The position numbers and the translations under genes are program-made. The notes below the pieces were generated by a model. It was not told the DNA's origin. It saw only the letters and a program-made list of their open reading frames with translations, and searched no databases. Below are positions 1 to 13,206 of a stretch of 64,000 nt of DNA, in pieces; position 1 is the first letter of the stretch; each line of letters starts with the position of its first letter. Origin of the DNA: Episyrphus balteatus (lineage: Eukaryota; Arthropoda; Insecta; Diptera; Syrphidae). The DNA is taken from positions 186,001 through 250,000 of the forward strand of contig NW_026605122.1 in the NCBI RefSeq assembly GCF_945859705.1. Reading direction: 5' to 3'.

Positions 1-60
1 TCAACTGCAGAACAAAAAAAAAAGCTTCAATTTCAGATATTTTTTTCAATTTTTTTTTGT

Positions 61-367
61 ATGACAACCTATAATAAATTGTATATCGTTGGAAAGCTTT
101 TATCTTCAGCTTTAATTAAATGCCCTTATCATATCTCTCAGTTGCTTAGAAAAAAGAATAAAATTTTTTTAATCAATCAGCTGCAGAACAAAAAAAAAAG
201 CTTTAATTTCAGATATTCGTTGGAAAGCTTTCATCTTCAGCTTTAATTAAATGCCCTAATCATATCTCTCAGTTGCTTAGAAAAAAGAATAAAAATTTTT
301 TAATCAATCAGCTGGAGAACAAAAAAAAAAAGCTTTAATTTCAGATATTTTTTTCAATTTTTTTTGT
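61..367. repeat. fused monomer pair with 44-bp deletion
   Basis: Two units span 307 bp instead of about 351. Near position 217 the text runs TTTCAGATATTCGTTGGAAA, joining the end of one monomer directly to the CGTTGG box of the next. The T-tracts and the TATGACAACC box between them are lost. Confidence 0.85.
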
Positions 368-3300
368 ATGACAACCTATAATAAATTGTATATCGTTGGA
401 AAGCTTACATCTTCAGCTTTAATTAGATGCCCTAATCAAATCTCTCAGTTGCTTAGAAAAAAGAATAAAAATTTTTTAATCAATCAGCTGGAGAACAAAA
501 AAAAAAGCTTTAATTTGAGATATTTTTTTCAATTTTTTTTTGTATGACAACCTATAATAAATTGTATATCGTTGGAAAGCTTTCATCTTCAGCTTTAATT
601 AAATGCACTAATCATATCTCTCAGTTGCTTAGAAAAAAGAATAAAAATTTTTTAATCAATCAGCTGGAGAACAAAAAAAAAAGCTTTAATTTCAGATATT
701 TTTTTCAATTTTTTTTTGTATGACAACCTATAATAAATTGTATATCGTTGGAAAGCTTACATCTTCAGCTTTAATTAGATGCCCTAATCATATCTCTCAG
801 TTGCTTAGAAAAAAGAATAAAATTTTTTTAATCAATCAGCTGCAGAACAAAAAAAAAGCTTTAATTTCAGATATTTTTTTCAATTTTTTTTTGTATGACA
901 ACCTATAATAAATTGTATATCGTTGGAAAGCTTTCATCTTCAGCTTTAATTAAATGCCCTAATCATATCTCTCAGTTGCTAAGAAAAAAGAATAAAAATT
1001 TTTTAATCAATCAGCTGGAGAACAAAAAAAAAAGGTTTAATTTCAGATATTTTTTTCAATTTTTTTTTGTATGACAACCTATAATAAATTGTATATCGTT
1101 GGAAAGCTTACATCTTCAGCTTTAATTAGATGCCCTAATCATATCTCTCAGTTGCTTAGAAAAAAGAATAAAAATTTTTTAATCAATCAGCTGCAGAACA
1201 AAAAAAAAAGCTTTAATTTCAGATATTTTTTTCAATTTTTGTTTGTATGACAACCTATAATAAATTGTATATCGTTGGGAAGCTAACATCTTCAGCTTTA
1301 ATTAGATGCCCTAATCATATCTCTCAGTTGCTTAGAAAAAAGAAAAAAAAAATTTTAATCAATCAGCTGGAGAACAAAAAAAAAGCTTTAATTTCAGATA
1401 TTTTTTTCAATTTTTTTTTGTATGACAATCTATAATAAATTGTATATCGTTGAAAAGCTTACATCTTCAGCTTTAATTAAATGCCCTAATCATATCTCTC
1501 AGTTGCTTAGAAAAAAGAATAAAAATTTTTTAATCAATCAGCTGGAGAACAAAAAAAAAAGCTTTAATTTCAGATATTTTTTTCAATTTTTTTTTGTATG
1601 ACAACCTATAATAAATTGTATATCGTTGGAAAGCTTTCATATTCAGCTTTAATTAAATGCCCTAATCATATCTCTCAGTTGCTTAGAAAAAAGAATAAAA
1701 ATTTTTTAATCAATCAGCTGGAGAACAAAAAAAAAAGCTTTAATTTCAGATATTTTTTTCAATTTTTTTTTGTATTACAACCTATAATAAATTGTATATC
1801 GTTGGAAAGCTTTCATCTTCAGCTTTAATTAAATGCCCTAATAATATCTCTCAGTTGCTTAGAAAAAAGAATAAAAATTTTTTAATCAATCAGCTGGAGA
1901 ACAAAAAAAAAGGTTTAATTTCAGATATTTTTTTCAATTTTTTTTTGTATGACAACCTATAATAAATTGTATATCGTTGGAAAGCTTACATCTTCAGCTT
2001 TAATTAGATGCCCTAATCATATCTCTCAATTGCTTAGAAAAAAGAATAAAAATTTTTTAATCAATCAGCTGCAGAACAAAAAAAAAAGCTTTAATTTCAG
2101 ATATTTTTTTCAATTTTTTTTTGTATGACAACCTATAATAAATTGTATATCGTTGGGAAGCTTACATCTTCAGCTTTAATTAGATGCCCTAATCATATCT
2201 CTCAGTTGCTTAGAAAAAAGAAAAAATTTTTTTTAATCAATCAGCTGGAGAACAAAAAAAAAAGCTTTAATTTGAGATATTTTTTTCAATTTTTTTTTGT
2301 ATGACAACCTATAATAAATTCTATATCGTTGGAAAGCTTTTATCTTCAGCTTTAATTAAATGCCCTAATCATATCTCTCAGTTGCTTAGAAAAAAGAATA
2401 AAAATTTTTTAATCAATCAGCTGGAGAACAAAAAAAAAAGCTTTAATTTCAGATATTTTTTTCAATTTTTTTTTGTATGACAACCTATAATAAATTGTAT
2501 ATCGTTGAAAAGCTTACATCTTCAGCTTTAATTAAATGCCCTAATCATATCTCTCAGTTGCTTAGAAAAAAGAATAAAAATTTTTTAATCAATCAGCTGG
2601 AGAACAAAAAAAAAAGCTTTAATTTCAGATATTTTTTTCAATTTTTTTTTGTATGACAACCTATAATAAATTGTATATCGTTGGAAAGCTTACATCTTCA
2701 GCTTTAATTAAATGCCCTAATCATATCTCTCAGTTGCTTAGAAAAAAGAATACAATTTTTTTAATCAATCAGCTGCAGAACAAAAAAAAAAGCTTTAATT
2801 TCAGATATTTTTTTCAATTTTTTTTTGTATGACAACCTATAATAAATTGTATATCGTTGGAAAGCTTTCATCTTCAGCTTTAATTAAATGCCCTAATCAT
2901 ATCTCTCAGTTGCTTAGAAAAAAGAATAAAAATTTTTTAATCAATCAGCTGGAGAAAAAAAAAAAAGCTTTAATTTCAGATATTTTTTTCAATTTTTTTT
3001 TGTATGACAACCTATAATAAATTGTATATCGTTGGGAAGCTTACATCTTCAGCTTTAATTAGATGCCCTAATCATATCTCTCAGTTGCTTAGAAAAAAGA
3101 AAAAAATTTTTTTAATCAATCAGCTGGAGAACAAAAAAAAAAGCTTTAATTTGAGATATTTTTTTCAATTTTTTTTTGTATGACAACCTATAATAAATTG
3201 TATATCGTTGGAAAGCTTTTATCTTCAGCTTTAATTAAATGCCCTAATCATATCTCTCAGTTGCTTAGAAAAAAGAATAAAAATTTTTTAATCAATCAGC

Positions 3301-5291
3301 TGGAGAACAAAAAAAAAAGCTTTAATTTCAGATATTTTTTTCAATTTTTTTTTGTATGACAACCTATAATAAATTGAATATCGTTGAAAAGCTTTTATCT
3401 TCAGCTTTAATTAAATGCCCTAATCATATCTCTCAGTTGCTTAGAAAAAAGAATAAAAATTTTTTAATCAATCAGCTGGAGAACAAAAAAAAAAGCTTTA
3501 ATTTCAGATATTTTTTTCAATTTTTTTTTGTATGACAACCTATAATAAATTGAATATCGTTGAAAAGCTTACATCTTCAGCTTTAATTAAATGCCCTAAT
3601 CATATCTCTCAGTTGCTTAGAAAAAAGAAGAAAAATTTTTTAATCAATCAGCTGCAGAACAAAAAAAAAAGCTTTAATTTCAGATATTTTTTTCAATTTT
3701 TTTTTGTATGACAACCTATAATAAATTGTATATCGTTGGAAAGCTTTCATCTTCAGCTTTAATTAAATGCCCTAATCATATCTCTCAGTTGCTTAGAAAA
3801 AAGAATAAAAATTTTTTAATCAATCAGCTGGAGAACAAAAAAAAAAGCTTTAATTTGAGATATTTTTTTCAATTTTTTTTTGTATGACAACCTATAATAA
3901 ATTGTATATCGTTGGAAAGCTTTCATCTTCAGCTTTAATTAAATGCCCTAATCATATCTCTCAGTTGCTTAGAAAAAAGAATAAAAATGTTTTAATCAAT
4001 CAGCTGGAGAACAAAAAAAAAAGCTTTAATTTCAGATATTTTTTTCAATTTTTTTTTGTATGACAACCTATAATAAATTGTATATCGTTGGAAAGCTTTC
4101 ATCTTCAGCTTTAATTAAATGCCCTAATCATATCTCTCAGTTGCTTAGAAAAAAGAATAAAATTTTTTTAATCAATCAGCTGCAGAACAAAAAAAAAAGC
4201 TTTAATTTCAGATATTTTTTTCAATTTTTTTTGTATGACAACCTATAATAAATTGTATATCGTTGGAAAGCTTACATCTTCAGCTTTAATTAGATGCCCT
4301 AATCATATCTCTCAGTTGCTTAGAAAAAAGAATAAAAATTTTTTAATCAATCAGCTGCAGAACAAAAAAAAAAAGCTTTAATTTCAGATATTTTTTTCAA
4401 TTTTTTTTTGTATGACAACCTATAATAAATTGTATATCGTTGGAAAGCTTTCATCTTCAGCTTTAATTAAATGCCCTAATCATATCTCTCAGTTGCTTAG
4501 AAAAAAGAATAAAAATTTTTTAATCAATCAGCTGGAGAACAAAAAAAAAAGCTTTAATTTCAGATATTTTTTTCAATTTTTTTTTGTATGACAACCTATA
4601 ATAAATTGTATATCGTTGGAAAGCTTACATCTTCAGCTTTAATTAGATGCCCTAATCATATCTCTCAGTTGCTTAGAAAAAAGAATAAAAATTTTTTAAT
4701 CAATCAGCTGCAGAACAAAAAAAAAAGCTTTAATTTCAGATATTTTTTTCAATTTTTTTTTGTATGACAACCTATAATAAATTGTATATCGTTGGAAAGC
4801 TTTTATCTTCAGCTTTAATTAAATGCCCTAATCATATCTTTCAGTTGCTTAGAAAAAAGAATAAAAAATTTTTAATCAATCAGCTGGAGAACAAAAAAAA
4901 AAGCTTTAATTTCAGATATTTTTTTCAATTTTTTTTTGTATGACAACCTATAATAAATTGTATATCGTTGGAAAGCTTACATCTTCAGCTTTAATTAAAT
5001 GCCCTAATCATATCTCTCAGTTGCTTAGAAAAAAGAATAAAAATTTTTTAATCAATCAGCTGCAGAACAAAAAAAAAAGCTTTAATTTCAGATATTTTTT
5101 TCAATTTTTTTTTGTATGACAACCTATAATAAATTGTATATCGTTGGAAAGCTTACATCTTCAGCTTTAATTAAATGCCCTAATCATATCTCTCAGTTGC
5201 TTAAAAAAAAAGAATAAAAATTTTTTAATCAATCAGCTGCAGAACAAAAAAAAAAGCTTTAATTTCAGATATTTTTTTCAATTTTTTTTGT

Positions 5292-5383
5292 ATGACAACC
5301 TATAATAAATTGTATATCGTTGGAAAGCTGCAGAACAAAAAAAAAAGCTTTAATTTCAGATATTTTTTTCAATTTTTTTTTGT
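5292..5383. repeat. 92-bp truncated monomer (84-bp deletion at AGCT microhomology)
   Basis: This unit is 92 bp from one TATGAC box to the next. GTTGGAAAGCT joins straight to GCAGAACAAA. The four bases AGCT (5326-5329) end the left flank (GGAAAGCT) and also occur at the right breakpoint of an intact unit (ATCAGCTG). Their spacing in an intact unit is 84 bp, which matches the missing length. This suggests an internal deletion through microhomology or slippage. Confidence 0.9.
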
Positions 5384-6087
5384 ATGACAACCTATAATAA
5401 ATTGTATATCGTTGGGAAGCTTACATCTTCAGCTTTAATTAGATGCCCTAATCATATCTCTCAGTTGCTTAGAAAAAAGAATAAAAATTTTTTAATCAAT
5501 CAGCTGCAGAACAAAAAAAAAAGCTTTAATTTGAGATATTTTTTTCAATTTTTTTTTGTATGACAACCTATAATAAATTGTATATCGTTGGAAAGCTTTC
5601 ATCTTCAGCTTTAATTAAATGCCCTAATCATATCTCTCAGTTGCTTAGAAAAAAGAATAAAAATTTTTTAATCAATCAGCTGGAGAACAAAAAAAAAAGC
5701 TTTAATTTCAGATATTTTTTTCAATTTTTTTTTGTATGACAACCTATAATAAATTGTATATCGTTGGGAAGCTTACATCTTCAGCTTTAATTAGATGCCC
5801 TAATCATATCTCTCAGTTGCTTAAGAAAAAGAAAAAAATTTTTTTAATCAATCAGCTGGAGAACAAAAAAAAAAGCTTTAATTTGAGATATTTTTTTCAA
5901 TTTTTTTTTGTATGACAACCTATAATAAATTGTATATCGTTGGAAAGCTTTCATCTTCAGCTTTAATTAAATGCCCTAATCATATCTCTCAGTTGCTTAG
6001 AAAAAAGAATAAAAATTTTTTGATCAATCAGCTGGAGAACAAAAAAAAAAGCTTTAATTTCAGATATTTTTTTCAATTTTTTTTTGT

Positions 6088-6234
6088 ATGATATCTTACA
6101 TCTTCAGCTTTAATTAAATGCCCTAATCATATCTCTCAGTTGCTTAGAAAAAAGAATAAAATTTTTTTAATCAATCAGCTGCAGAACAAAAAAAAAAGCT
6201 TTAATTTGAGATATTTTTTTCAATTTTTTTTTGT
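6088..6234. repeat. 147-bp truncated monomer
   Basis: The unit reads GTATGATATCTTACATC, so most of the ACAACC...TTGGAAAGC region is gone and about 29 bp are missing. The remainder of the unit is normal and it is followed by a full-length monomer. Confidence 0.85.
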
Positions 6235-7463
6235 ATGACAACCTATAAAAAATTGTATATCGTTGGAAAGCTTTTATCTTCAGCTTTAATTAAATGCCCT
6301 AATCATATCTCTCAGTTGCTTAGAAAAAAGAATAAAAATTTTTTAATCAATCAGCTGGAGAACAAAAAAAAAAGCTTTAATTTCAGATATTTTTTTCAAT
6401 TTTTTTTTGTATGACAACCTATAATAAATTGTATATCGTTGGAAAGCTTACATCTTCAGCTTTAATTAGATGCCCTAATCATATCTCTCAGTTGCTTAGA
6501 AAAAAGAATAAATTTTTTTTAATCAATCAGCTGCAGAACAAAAAAAAAGCTTTAATTTCAGATATTTTTTTCAATTTTTGTTTGTATGACAACCTATAAT
6601 AAATTGTATATCGTTGGAAAGCTTACATCTTCAGCTTTAATTAGATGCCCTAATCATATCTCTCAGTTGCTTAGAAAAAAGAATAAAAATTTTTTAATCA
6701 ATCAGCTGGAGAACAAAAAAAAAAGCTTTAATTTGAGATATTTTTTTCAATTTTTTTTTGTATGACAACCTATAATAAATTGTATATCGTTGGAAAGCTT
6801 TCATCTTCAGCTTTAATTAAATGCCCTAATCATATCTCTCAGTTGCTTAGAAAAAAGAATAAAAATTTTTTAATCAATCAGCTGGAGAACAAAAAAAAAA
6901 GCTTTAATTTCAGATATTTTTTTCAATTTTTTTTTGTATGACAACCTATAATAAATTGTATATCGTTGGAAAGCTTACATCTTCAGCTTTAATTAGATGC
7001 CCTAATCATATCTCTCAGTTGCTTAGAAAAAAGAATAAAATTTTTTTAATCAATCAGCTGGAGAACAAAAAAAAAAGCTTTAATTTCAGATAATTTTTTC
7101 AATTTTTTTTTGTATGACAACCTATAATAAATTGTATATCGTTGGAAAGCTTTCATCTTCAGCTTTAATTAAATGCCCTAATCATATCTCTCAGTTGCTT
7201 AGAAAAAAGAATAAAAATTTTTTAATCAATCAGCTGCAGAACAAAAAAAAAAGCTTTAATTTCAGATATTTTTTTCAATTTTTTTTGTATGACAACCTAT
7301 AATAAATTGTATATCGTTGGAAAGCTTTCATCTTCAGCTTTAATTAGATGCCCTAATCATATCTCTCAGTTACTTAGAAAAAAGAATAAAAATTTTTTAA
7401 TCAATCAGCTGCAGAATAAAAAAAAAAGCTTTAATTTCAGATATTTTTTTCAATTTTTTTTGT

Positions 7464-8692
7464 ATGACAACCTATAATAAATTGTATATCGTTGGAAAGC
7501 TTTCATCTTCAGCTTTAATTAGATGCCCTAATCATATCTCTCAGTTGCTTAGAAAAAAGAATAAAAATTTTTTAATCAATCAGCTGCAGAACAAAAAAAA
7601 AAGCTTTAATTTCAGATATTTTTTTCAATTTTTTTTTGTATGACAACCTATAATAAATTGTATATCGTTGGGAAGCTTACATCTTCAGCTTTAATTAGAT
7701 GCCCTAATCATATCTCTCAGTTGCTTAGAAAAAAGAATAAAAATTTTTTAATCAATCAGCTGCAGAACAAAAAAAAAAGCTTTAATTTCAGATATTTTTT
7801 TCAATTTTTTTTTGTATGACAACCTATAATAAATTGTATATCGTTGGAAAGCTTTCATCTTCAGCTTTAATTAAATGCCCTAATCATATCTCTCAGTTGC
7901 TTAGAAAAAAGAATAAAAATTTTTTAATCAATCAGCTGGAGAACAAAAAAAAAGCTTTAATTTCAGATATTTTTTTCAATTTTTTTTTGTATGACAACCT
8001 ATAATAAATTGTATATCGTTGGAAAGCTTTCATCTTCAGCTTTAATTAAATGCCCTAATCATATCTCTCAGTTGCTTAGAAAAAAGAATATAAAATTTTT
8101 AATCAATCAGCTGCAGAACAAAAAAAAAGCTTTAATTTCAGATATTTTTTTCAATTTTTTTTTGTATGACAACCTATAATAAATTGTATATCGTTGGAAA
8201 GCTTTTATCTTCAGCTTTAATTAAATGCCCTAATCATATCTCTCAGTTGCTTAGAAAAAAGAATAAAATTTTTTTAATCAATCAGCTGCAGAACAAAAAA
8301 AAAGCTTTAATTTCAGATATTTTTTTCAATTTTTTTTTGTATGACAACCTATAATAAATTGTATATCGTTGGAAAGCTTTCATCTTCAGCTTTAATTAAA
8401 TGCCCTAATCATATCTCTCAGTTGCTTAGAAAAAAGAATAAAATTTTTTAATCAATCAGCTGGAGAACAAAAAAAAAAAGCTTTAATTTCAGATATTTTT
8501 TTCAATTTTTTTTTGTATGACAACCTATAGTAAATTGTATATCGTTGGAAAGCTTACATCTTCAGCTTTAATAAGATGCCCTAATCATATCTCTCAGTTG
8601 CTTAGAAAAAAGAATAAAAATTTTTTAATCAATCAGCTGCAGAACAAAAAAAAAAGCTTTAATTTCAGATATTTTTTTCAATTTTTTTTTGT
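7464..8692. repeat. mosaic higher-order block, copy a
   Basis: A seven-monomer run identified by an ordered set of rare variants: a GTTGGGAAGC unit, a unit with AATATAAAATTTTT (near 8091), and a unit with CCTATAGTAAATTG (8524) followed by TAATAAGATGCC. The same order recurs at about +2990 (shrinking to +2817 where one monomer is missing) and at about +6447 bp. Confidence 0.75.
7816..7990. repeat. representative monomer, TTTCATC/AAATGCC type
   Basis: A typical 175-bp unit counted from one TATGAC box to the next. It carries GCTTTCATCTTCAGC followed by TTAATTAAATGCC, and CAGCTGGAG before the A-tract. By hand it has 43 G/C bases in 175. The decamer AGCTTTAATT occurs twice, at 7863-7872 and 7953-7962, 90 bp apart or about half a monomer. 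This is one of two common haplotypes that interleave through the array. Confidence 0.9.
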
Positions 8693-8867
8693 ATGACAAC
8701 CTATAATAAATTGTATATCGTTGGAAAGCTTTCATCTTCAGCTTTAATTAAATGCCCTAATCATATCTCTCAGTTGCTTAGAAAAACGAATAAAAATTTT
8801 TTATCAATCAGCTGCAGAACAAAAAAAAAAGCTTTAATTTCAGATATTTTTTTCAATTTTTTTTTTT

Positions 8868-9576
8868 GACAACCTATAATAAATTGTATATCGTTGGAAA
8901 GCTTTCATCTTCAGCTTTAATTAAATGCCCTAATCATATCTCTCAGTTGCTTACAAAAAAGAATAAAAATTTTTTAATCAATCAGCTGGAGAACAAAAAA
9001 AAAAAGCTTTAATTTCAGATATTTTTTTCAATTTTTTTTTGTATGACAACCTATAATAAATTGTATATCGTTGGATAGCTTACATCTTCAGCTTTAATTA
9101 AATGCCCTTATCATATCTCTCAGTTGCTTAGATAAAAGAATAAAATTTTTTTAATCAATCAGCTGCAGAACAAAAAAAAAAAAGCTTTAATTTCAGATAT
9201 TTTTTTCAATTTTTTTTTTGTATGACAACCTATAATAAATTGTATATCCTTTAAAAGCTTACATCTTCAGCTTTAATTAGATGCCCTAATCATATCTCTC
9301 AGTTGCTTAGAAAAACAAATAAAAATTTTTTAATCAATCAGCTGCAGAACAAAAAAAAAAGCTTTAATTTCAGATATTTTTTTCAATTTTTTTTTGTATG
9401 ACAACCTATAATAAATTGTATATCGTTGGAAAGCTTACATCTTCAGCTTTAATTAGATGCCCTAATCATATCTCTCAGTTGCTTAGAAAAAAGAATAAAA
9501 ATTTTTTAATCAATCAGCTGGAGAACAAAAAAAAAAAAAGCTTTAATTTGAGATATTTTTTTCAATTTTTTTTTGT
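8868..9576. repeat. four-monomer block, copy 1
   Basis: Four consecutive monomers marked by GCTTACAAAAAAG, then GGATAGCTTACATC with GCTTAGATAAAAG (about 9131), then TATCCTTTAAAAGC (9248), then a long A-tract followed by TTTGAGATA. The same order recurs at an offset of 6803 bp. The first unit begins TTTTGACAACC, having lost GTA. Confidence 0.8.
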
Positions 9577-10453
9577 ATGACAACCTATAATAAATTGTAT
9601 ATCGTTGGAAAGCTTTCATCTTCAGCTTTAATTAAATGCCCTAATCATATCTCTCAGTTGCTTAGAAAAAAGAATAAAAATTTTTTATCAATCAGCTGCA
9701 GAACAAAAAAAAAAGCTTTAATTTCAGATATTTTTTTCAATTTTTTTTTTTTGACAACCTATAATAAATTGTATATCGTTGGAAAGCTTTCATCTTCAGC
9801 TTTAATTAAATGCCCTAATCATATCTCTCAGTTGCTTAGAAAAAAGAATAAAAATTTTTTAATCAATCAGCTGGAGAACAAAAAAAAAAGCTTTAATTTC
9901 AGATATTTTTTTCAATTCTTTTTTGTATGACAACCTATAATAAATTGTATATCGTTGGAAAGCTTACATCTTCAGCTTTAATTAGATGCCCTAATCATAT
10001 CTCTCAGTTGCTTAGAAAAAAGAATAAAATTTTTTTAATCAATCAGCTGGAGAACAAAAAAAAAAGCTTTAATTTCAGATATTTTTTTCAATTTTTTTTT
10101 GTATGACAACCTATAATAAATTGTATATCGTTGGAAAGCTTTCATCTTCAGCTTTAATTAAATGCCCTAATCATATCTCTCAGTTGCTTAGAAAAAAGAA
10201 TAAAAATTTTTTAATCAATCAGCTGCAGAACAAAAAAAAAAAGCTTTAATTTCAGATATTTTTTTCATTTTTTTTTGTATGACAACCTATAATAAATTGT
10301 ATATCGTTGGAAAGCTTTCATCTTCAGCTTTAATTAGATGCCCTAATCATATCTCTCAGTTACTTAGAAAAAAGAATAAAAATTTTTTAATCAATCAGCT
10401 GCAGAATAAAAAAAAAAGCTTTAATTTCAGATATTTTTTTCAATTTTTTTTGT

Positions 10454-11513
10454 ATGACAACCTATTATAAATTGTATATCGTTGGAAATCTTTCATCTTC
10501 AGCTTTAATTAGATGCCCTAATCATATCTCTCAGTTGCTTAGAAAAAAGAATAAAAATTTTTTAATCAATCAGCTGCAGAACAAAAAAAAAGCTTTAATT
10601 TCAGATATTTTTTTCAATTTTTTTTTGTATGACAACCTATAATAAATTGTATATCGTTGGGAAGCTTACATCTTCAGCTTTAATTAGATGCCCTAATCAT
10701 ATCTCTCAGTTGCTTAGAAAAAAGAATAAAAATTTTTTAATCAATCAGCTGCAGAACAAAAAAAAAAGCTTTAATTTCAGATATTTTTTTCAATTTTTTT
10801 TTGTATGACAACCTATAATAAATTGTATATCGTTGGAAAGCTTTCATCTTCAGCTTTAATTAAATGCTCTAATCATATCTCTCAGTTGCTTAGAAAAAAG
10901 AATAAAAATTTTTTAATCAATCAGCTGGAGAACAAAAAAAAAAGCTTTAATTTCAGATATTTTTTTCAATTTTTTTTTGTATGACAACCTATAATAAATT
11001 GTATATCGTTGGAAAGCTTTCATCTTCAGCTTTAATTAAATGCCCTAATCATATCTCTCAGTTGCTTAGAAAAAAGAATATAAAATTTTTAATCAATCAG
11101 CTGCAGAACAAAAAAAAAGCTTTAATTTCAGATATTTTTTTCAATTTTTTTTTGTATGACAACCTATAATAAATTGTATATCGTTGGAAAGCTTTCATCT
11201 TCAGCTTTAATTAAATGCCCTAATCATATCTCTCAGTTGCTTAGAAAAAAGAATAAAAATTTTTTAATCAATCAGCTGGAGAACAAAAAAAAAAAAGCTT
11301 TAATTTCAGATATTTTTTTCAATTTTTTTTTGTATGACAACCTATAGTAAATTGTATATCGTTGGAAAGCTTACATCTTCAGCTTTAATAAGATGCCCTA
11401 ATCATATCTCTCAGTTGCTTAGAAAAAAGAATAAAAATTTTTTAATCAATCAGCTGCAGAACAAAAAAAAAAAAGCTTTAATTTCAGATATTTTTTTCAA
11501 TTTTTTTTTTTGT
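10454..11513. repeat. mosaic higher-order block, copy b (one monomer shorter)
   Basis: Repeats the block at 7464-8692. The AATATAAAATTTTT unit is at about 11081 and the CCTATAGTAAATTG unit at 11341. It lacks the monomer that sits at 8166 in copy a. It is closely followed by a broken unit (11514-11626) in which CCTATAATAA runs straight into TGCTTAGAAA. Confidence 0.72.
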
Positions 11514-11626
11514 ATGACAACCTATAATAATGCTTAGAAAAAAGAATAAAAATTTTTTAATCAATCAGCTGGAGAACAAAAAAAAAAAAGCTTTAATTTG
11601 AGATATTTTTTTCAATTTTTTTTTGT
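11514..11626. repeat. 113-bp truncated monomer
   Basis: CCTATAATAA joins directly to TGCTTAGAAAAAAG, so about 63 bp of the unit (the TATATCG to CTCAGT portion) are missing. I see no clear microhomology at this junction. Confidence 0.85.
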
Positions 11627-11802
11627 ATGACAACCTATAATAAATTGTATATCGTTAGAAAGCTTTCATCTTCAGCTTTAATTAGATGCCCTAATCATAT
11701 CTCTCAGTTGCTTAGAAAAAAGAATAAAATTTTTTTAATCAATCAGCTGGAGAACAAAAAAAAAAGCTTTAATTTCAGATATTTTTTTCAATTTTTTTTT
11801 GT

Positions 11803-13206
11803 ATGACAACCTATAATAAATTGTGTATCGTTGGAAAGCTTACATCTTCAGCTTTAATTAAATGCCCTAATCATATCTCTCAGTTGCTTACAAAAAAGAA
11901 TAAAAATTTTTTAATCAATCAGCTGGAGAACAAAAAAAAAGCTTTAATTTCAGATATTTTTTTCAATTTTTTTTTGTATGACAACCTATAATAAATTGTG
12001 TATCGTTGGAAAGCTTACATCTTCAGCTTTAATTAAATGCCCTAATCATATCTCTCAGTTGCTTAGAAAAAAGAATAAAAATTTTTTAATCAATCAGCTG
12101 GAGAACAAAAAAAAAAGCTTTAATTTCAGATATTTTTTTCAATTTTTTTTTGTATGACAACCTATAATAAATTGTGTATCGTTGGAAAGCTTACATCTTC
12201 AGCTTTAATTAAATGCCCTAATCATATCTCTCAGTTGCTTACAAAAAAGAATAAAAATTTTTTAATCAATCAGCTGGAGAACAAAAAAAAAGCTTTAATT
12301 TCAGATATTTTTTTCAATTTTTTTTTGTATGACAACCTATAATAAATTGTATATCGTTAGAAAGCTTTCATCTTCAGCTTTAATTAAATGCCCTAATCAT
12401 ATCTCTCAGTTGCTTACAAAAAAGAATAAAAATTTTTTAATCAATCAGCTGGAGAACAAAAAAAAAGCTTTAATTTCAGATATTTTTTTCAATTTTTTTT
12501 TGTATGACAACCTATAATAAATTGTGTATCGTTGGAAAGCTTACATCTTCAGCTTTAATTAAATGCCCTAATCATATCTCTCAGTTGCTTAGAAAAAAGA
12601 ATAAAAATTTTTTAATCAATCAGCTGGAGAACAAAAAAAAAAGCTTTAATTTCAGATATTTTTTTCAATTTTTTTTTGTATGACAACCTATAATAAATTG
12701 TGTATCGTTGGAAAGCTTACATCTTCAGCTTTAATTAAATGCCCTAATCATATCTCTCAGTTGCTTACAAAAAAGAATAAAAATTTTTTAATCAATCAGC
12801 TGGAGAACAAAAAAAAAGCTTTAATTTCAGATATTTTTTTCAATTTTTTTTTGTATGACAACCTATAATAAATTGTATATCGTTGGAAAGCTTACATCTT
12901 CAGCTTTAATTAAATGCCCTAATCATATCTCTCAGTTGCTTAGAAAAAAGAATAAAAATTTTTTAATCAATCAGCTGGAGAACAAAAAAAAAAGCTTTAA
13001 TTTCAGATATTTTTTTCAATTTTTTTTTGTATGACAACCTATAATAAATTGTGTATCGTTGGAAAGCTTACATCTTCAGCTTTAATTAAATGCCCTAATC
13101 ATATCTCTCAGTTGCTTACAAAAAAGAATAAAAATTTTTTAATCAATCAGCTGGAGAACAAAAAAAAAAAGCTTTAATTTGAGATATTTTTTTCAATTTT
13201 TTTTTG
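11803..13206. repeat. local subfamily with TTGTGTATCG and GCTTACAAAAAAG
   Basis: Eight monomers share derived changes that are rare or absent elsewhere: TTGTGTATCG instead of TTGTATATCG, and GCTTACAAAAAAG instead of GCTTAGAAAAAAG. GCTTACA is found in the units starting at 11803, 12154, 12329, 12680 and 13031, alternating in part with GCTTAGA units. This gives a partial 351-bp dimeric period, as expected from recent local amplification. Confidence 0.8.

Noticed and set aside
181..210. Poly(A) tails of retroposed sequences
   Set aside because: The A8-A13 tract is at a fixed place inside every monomer and is not terminal. There are no target duplications around individual units.
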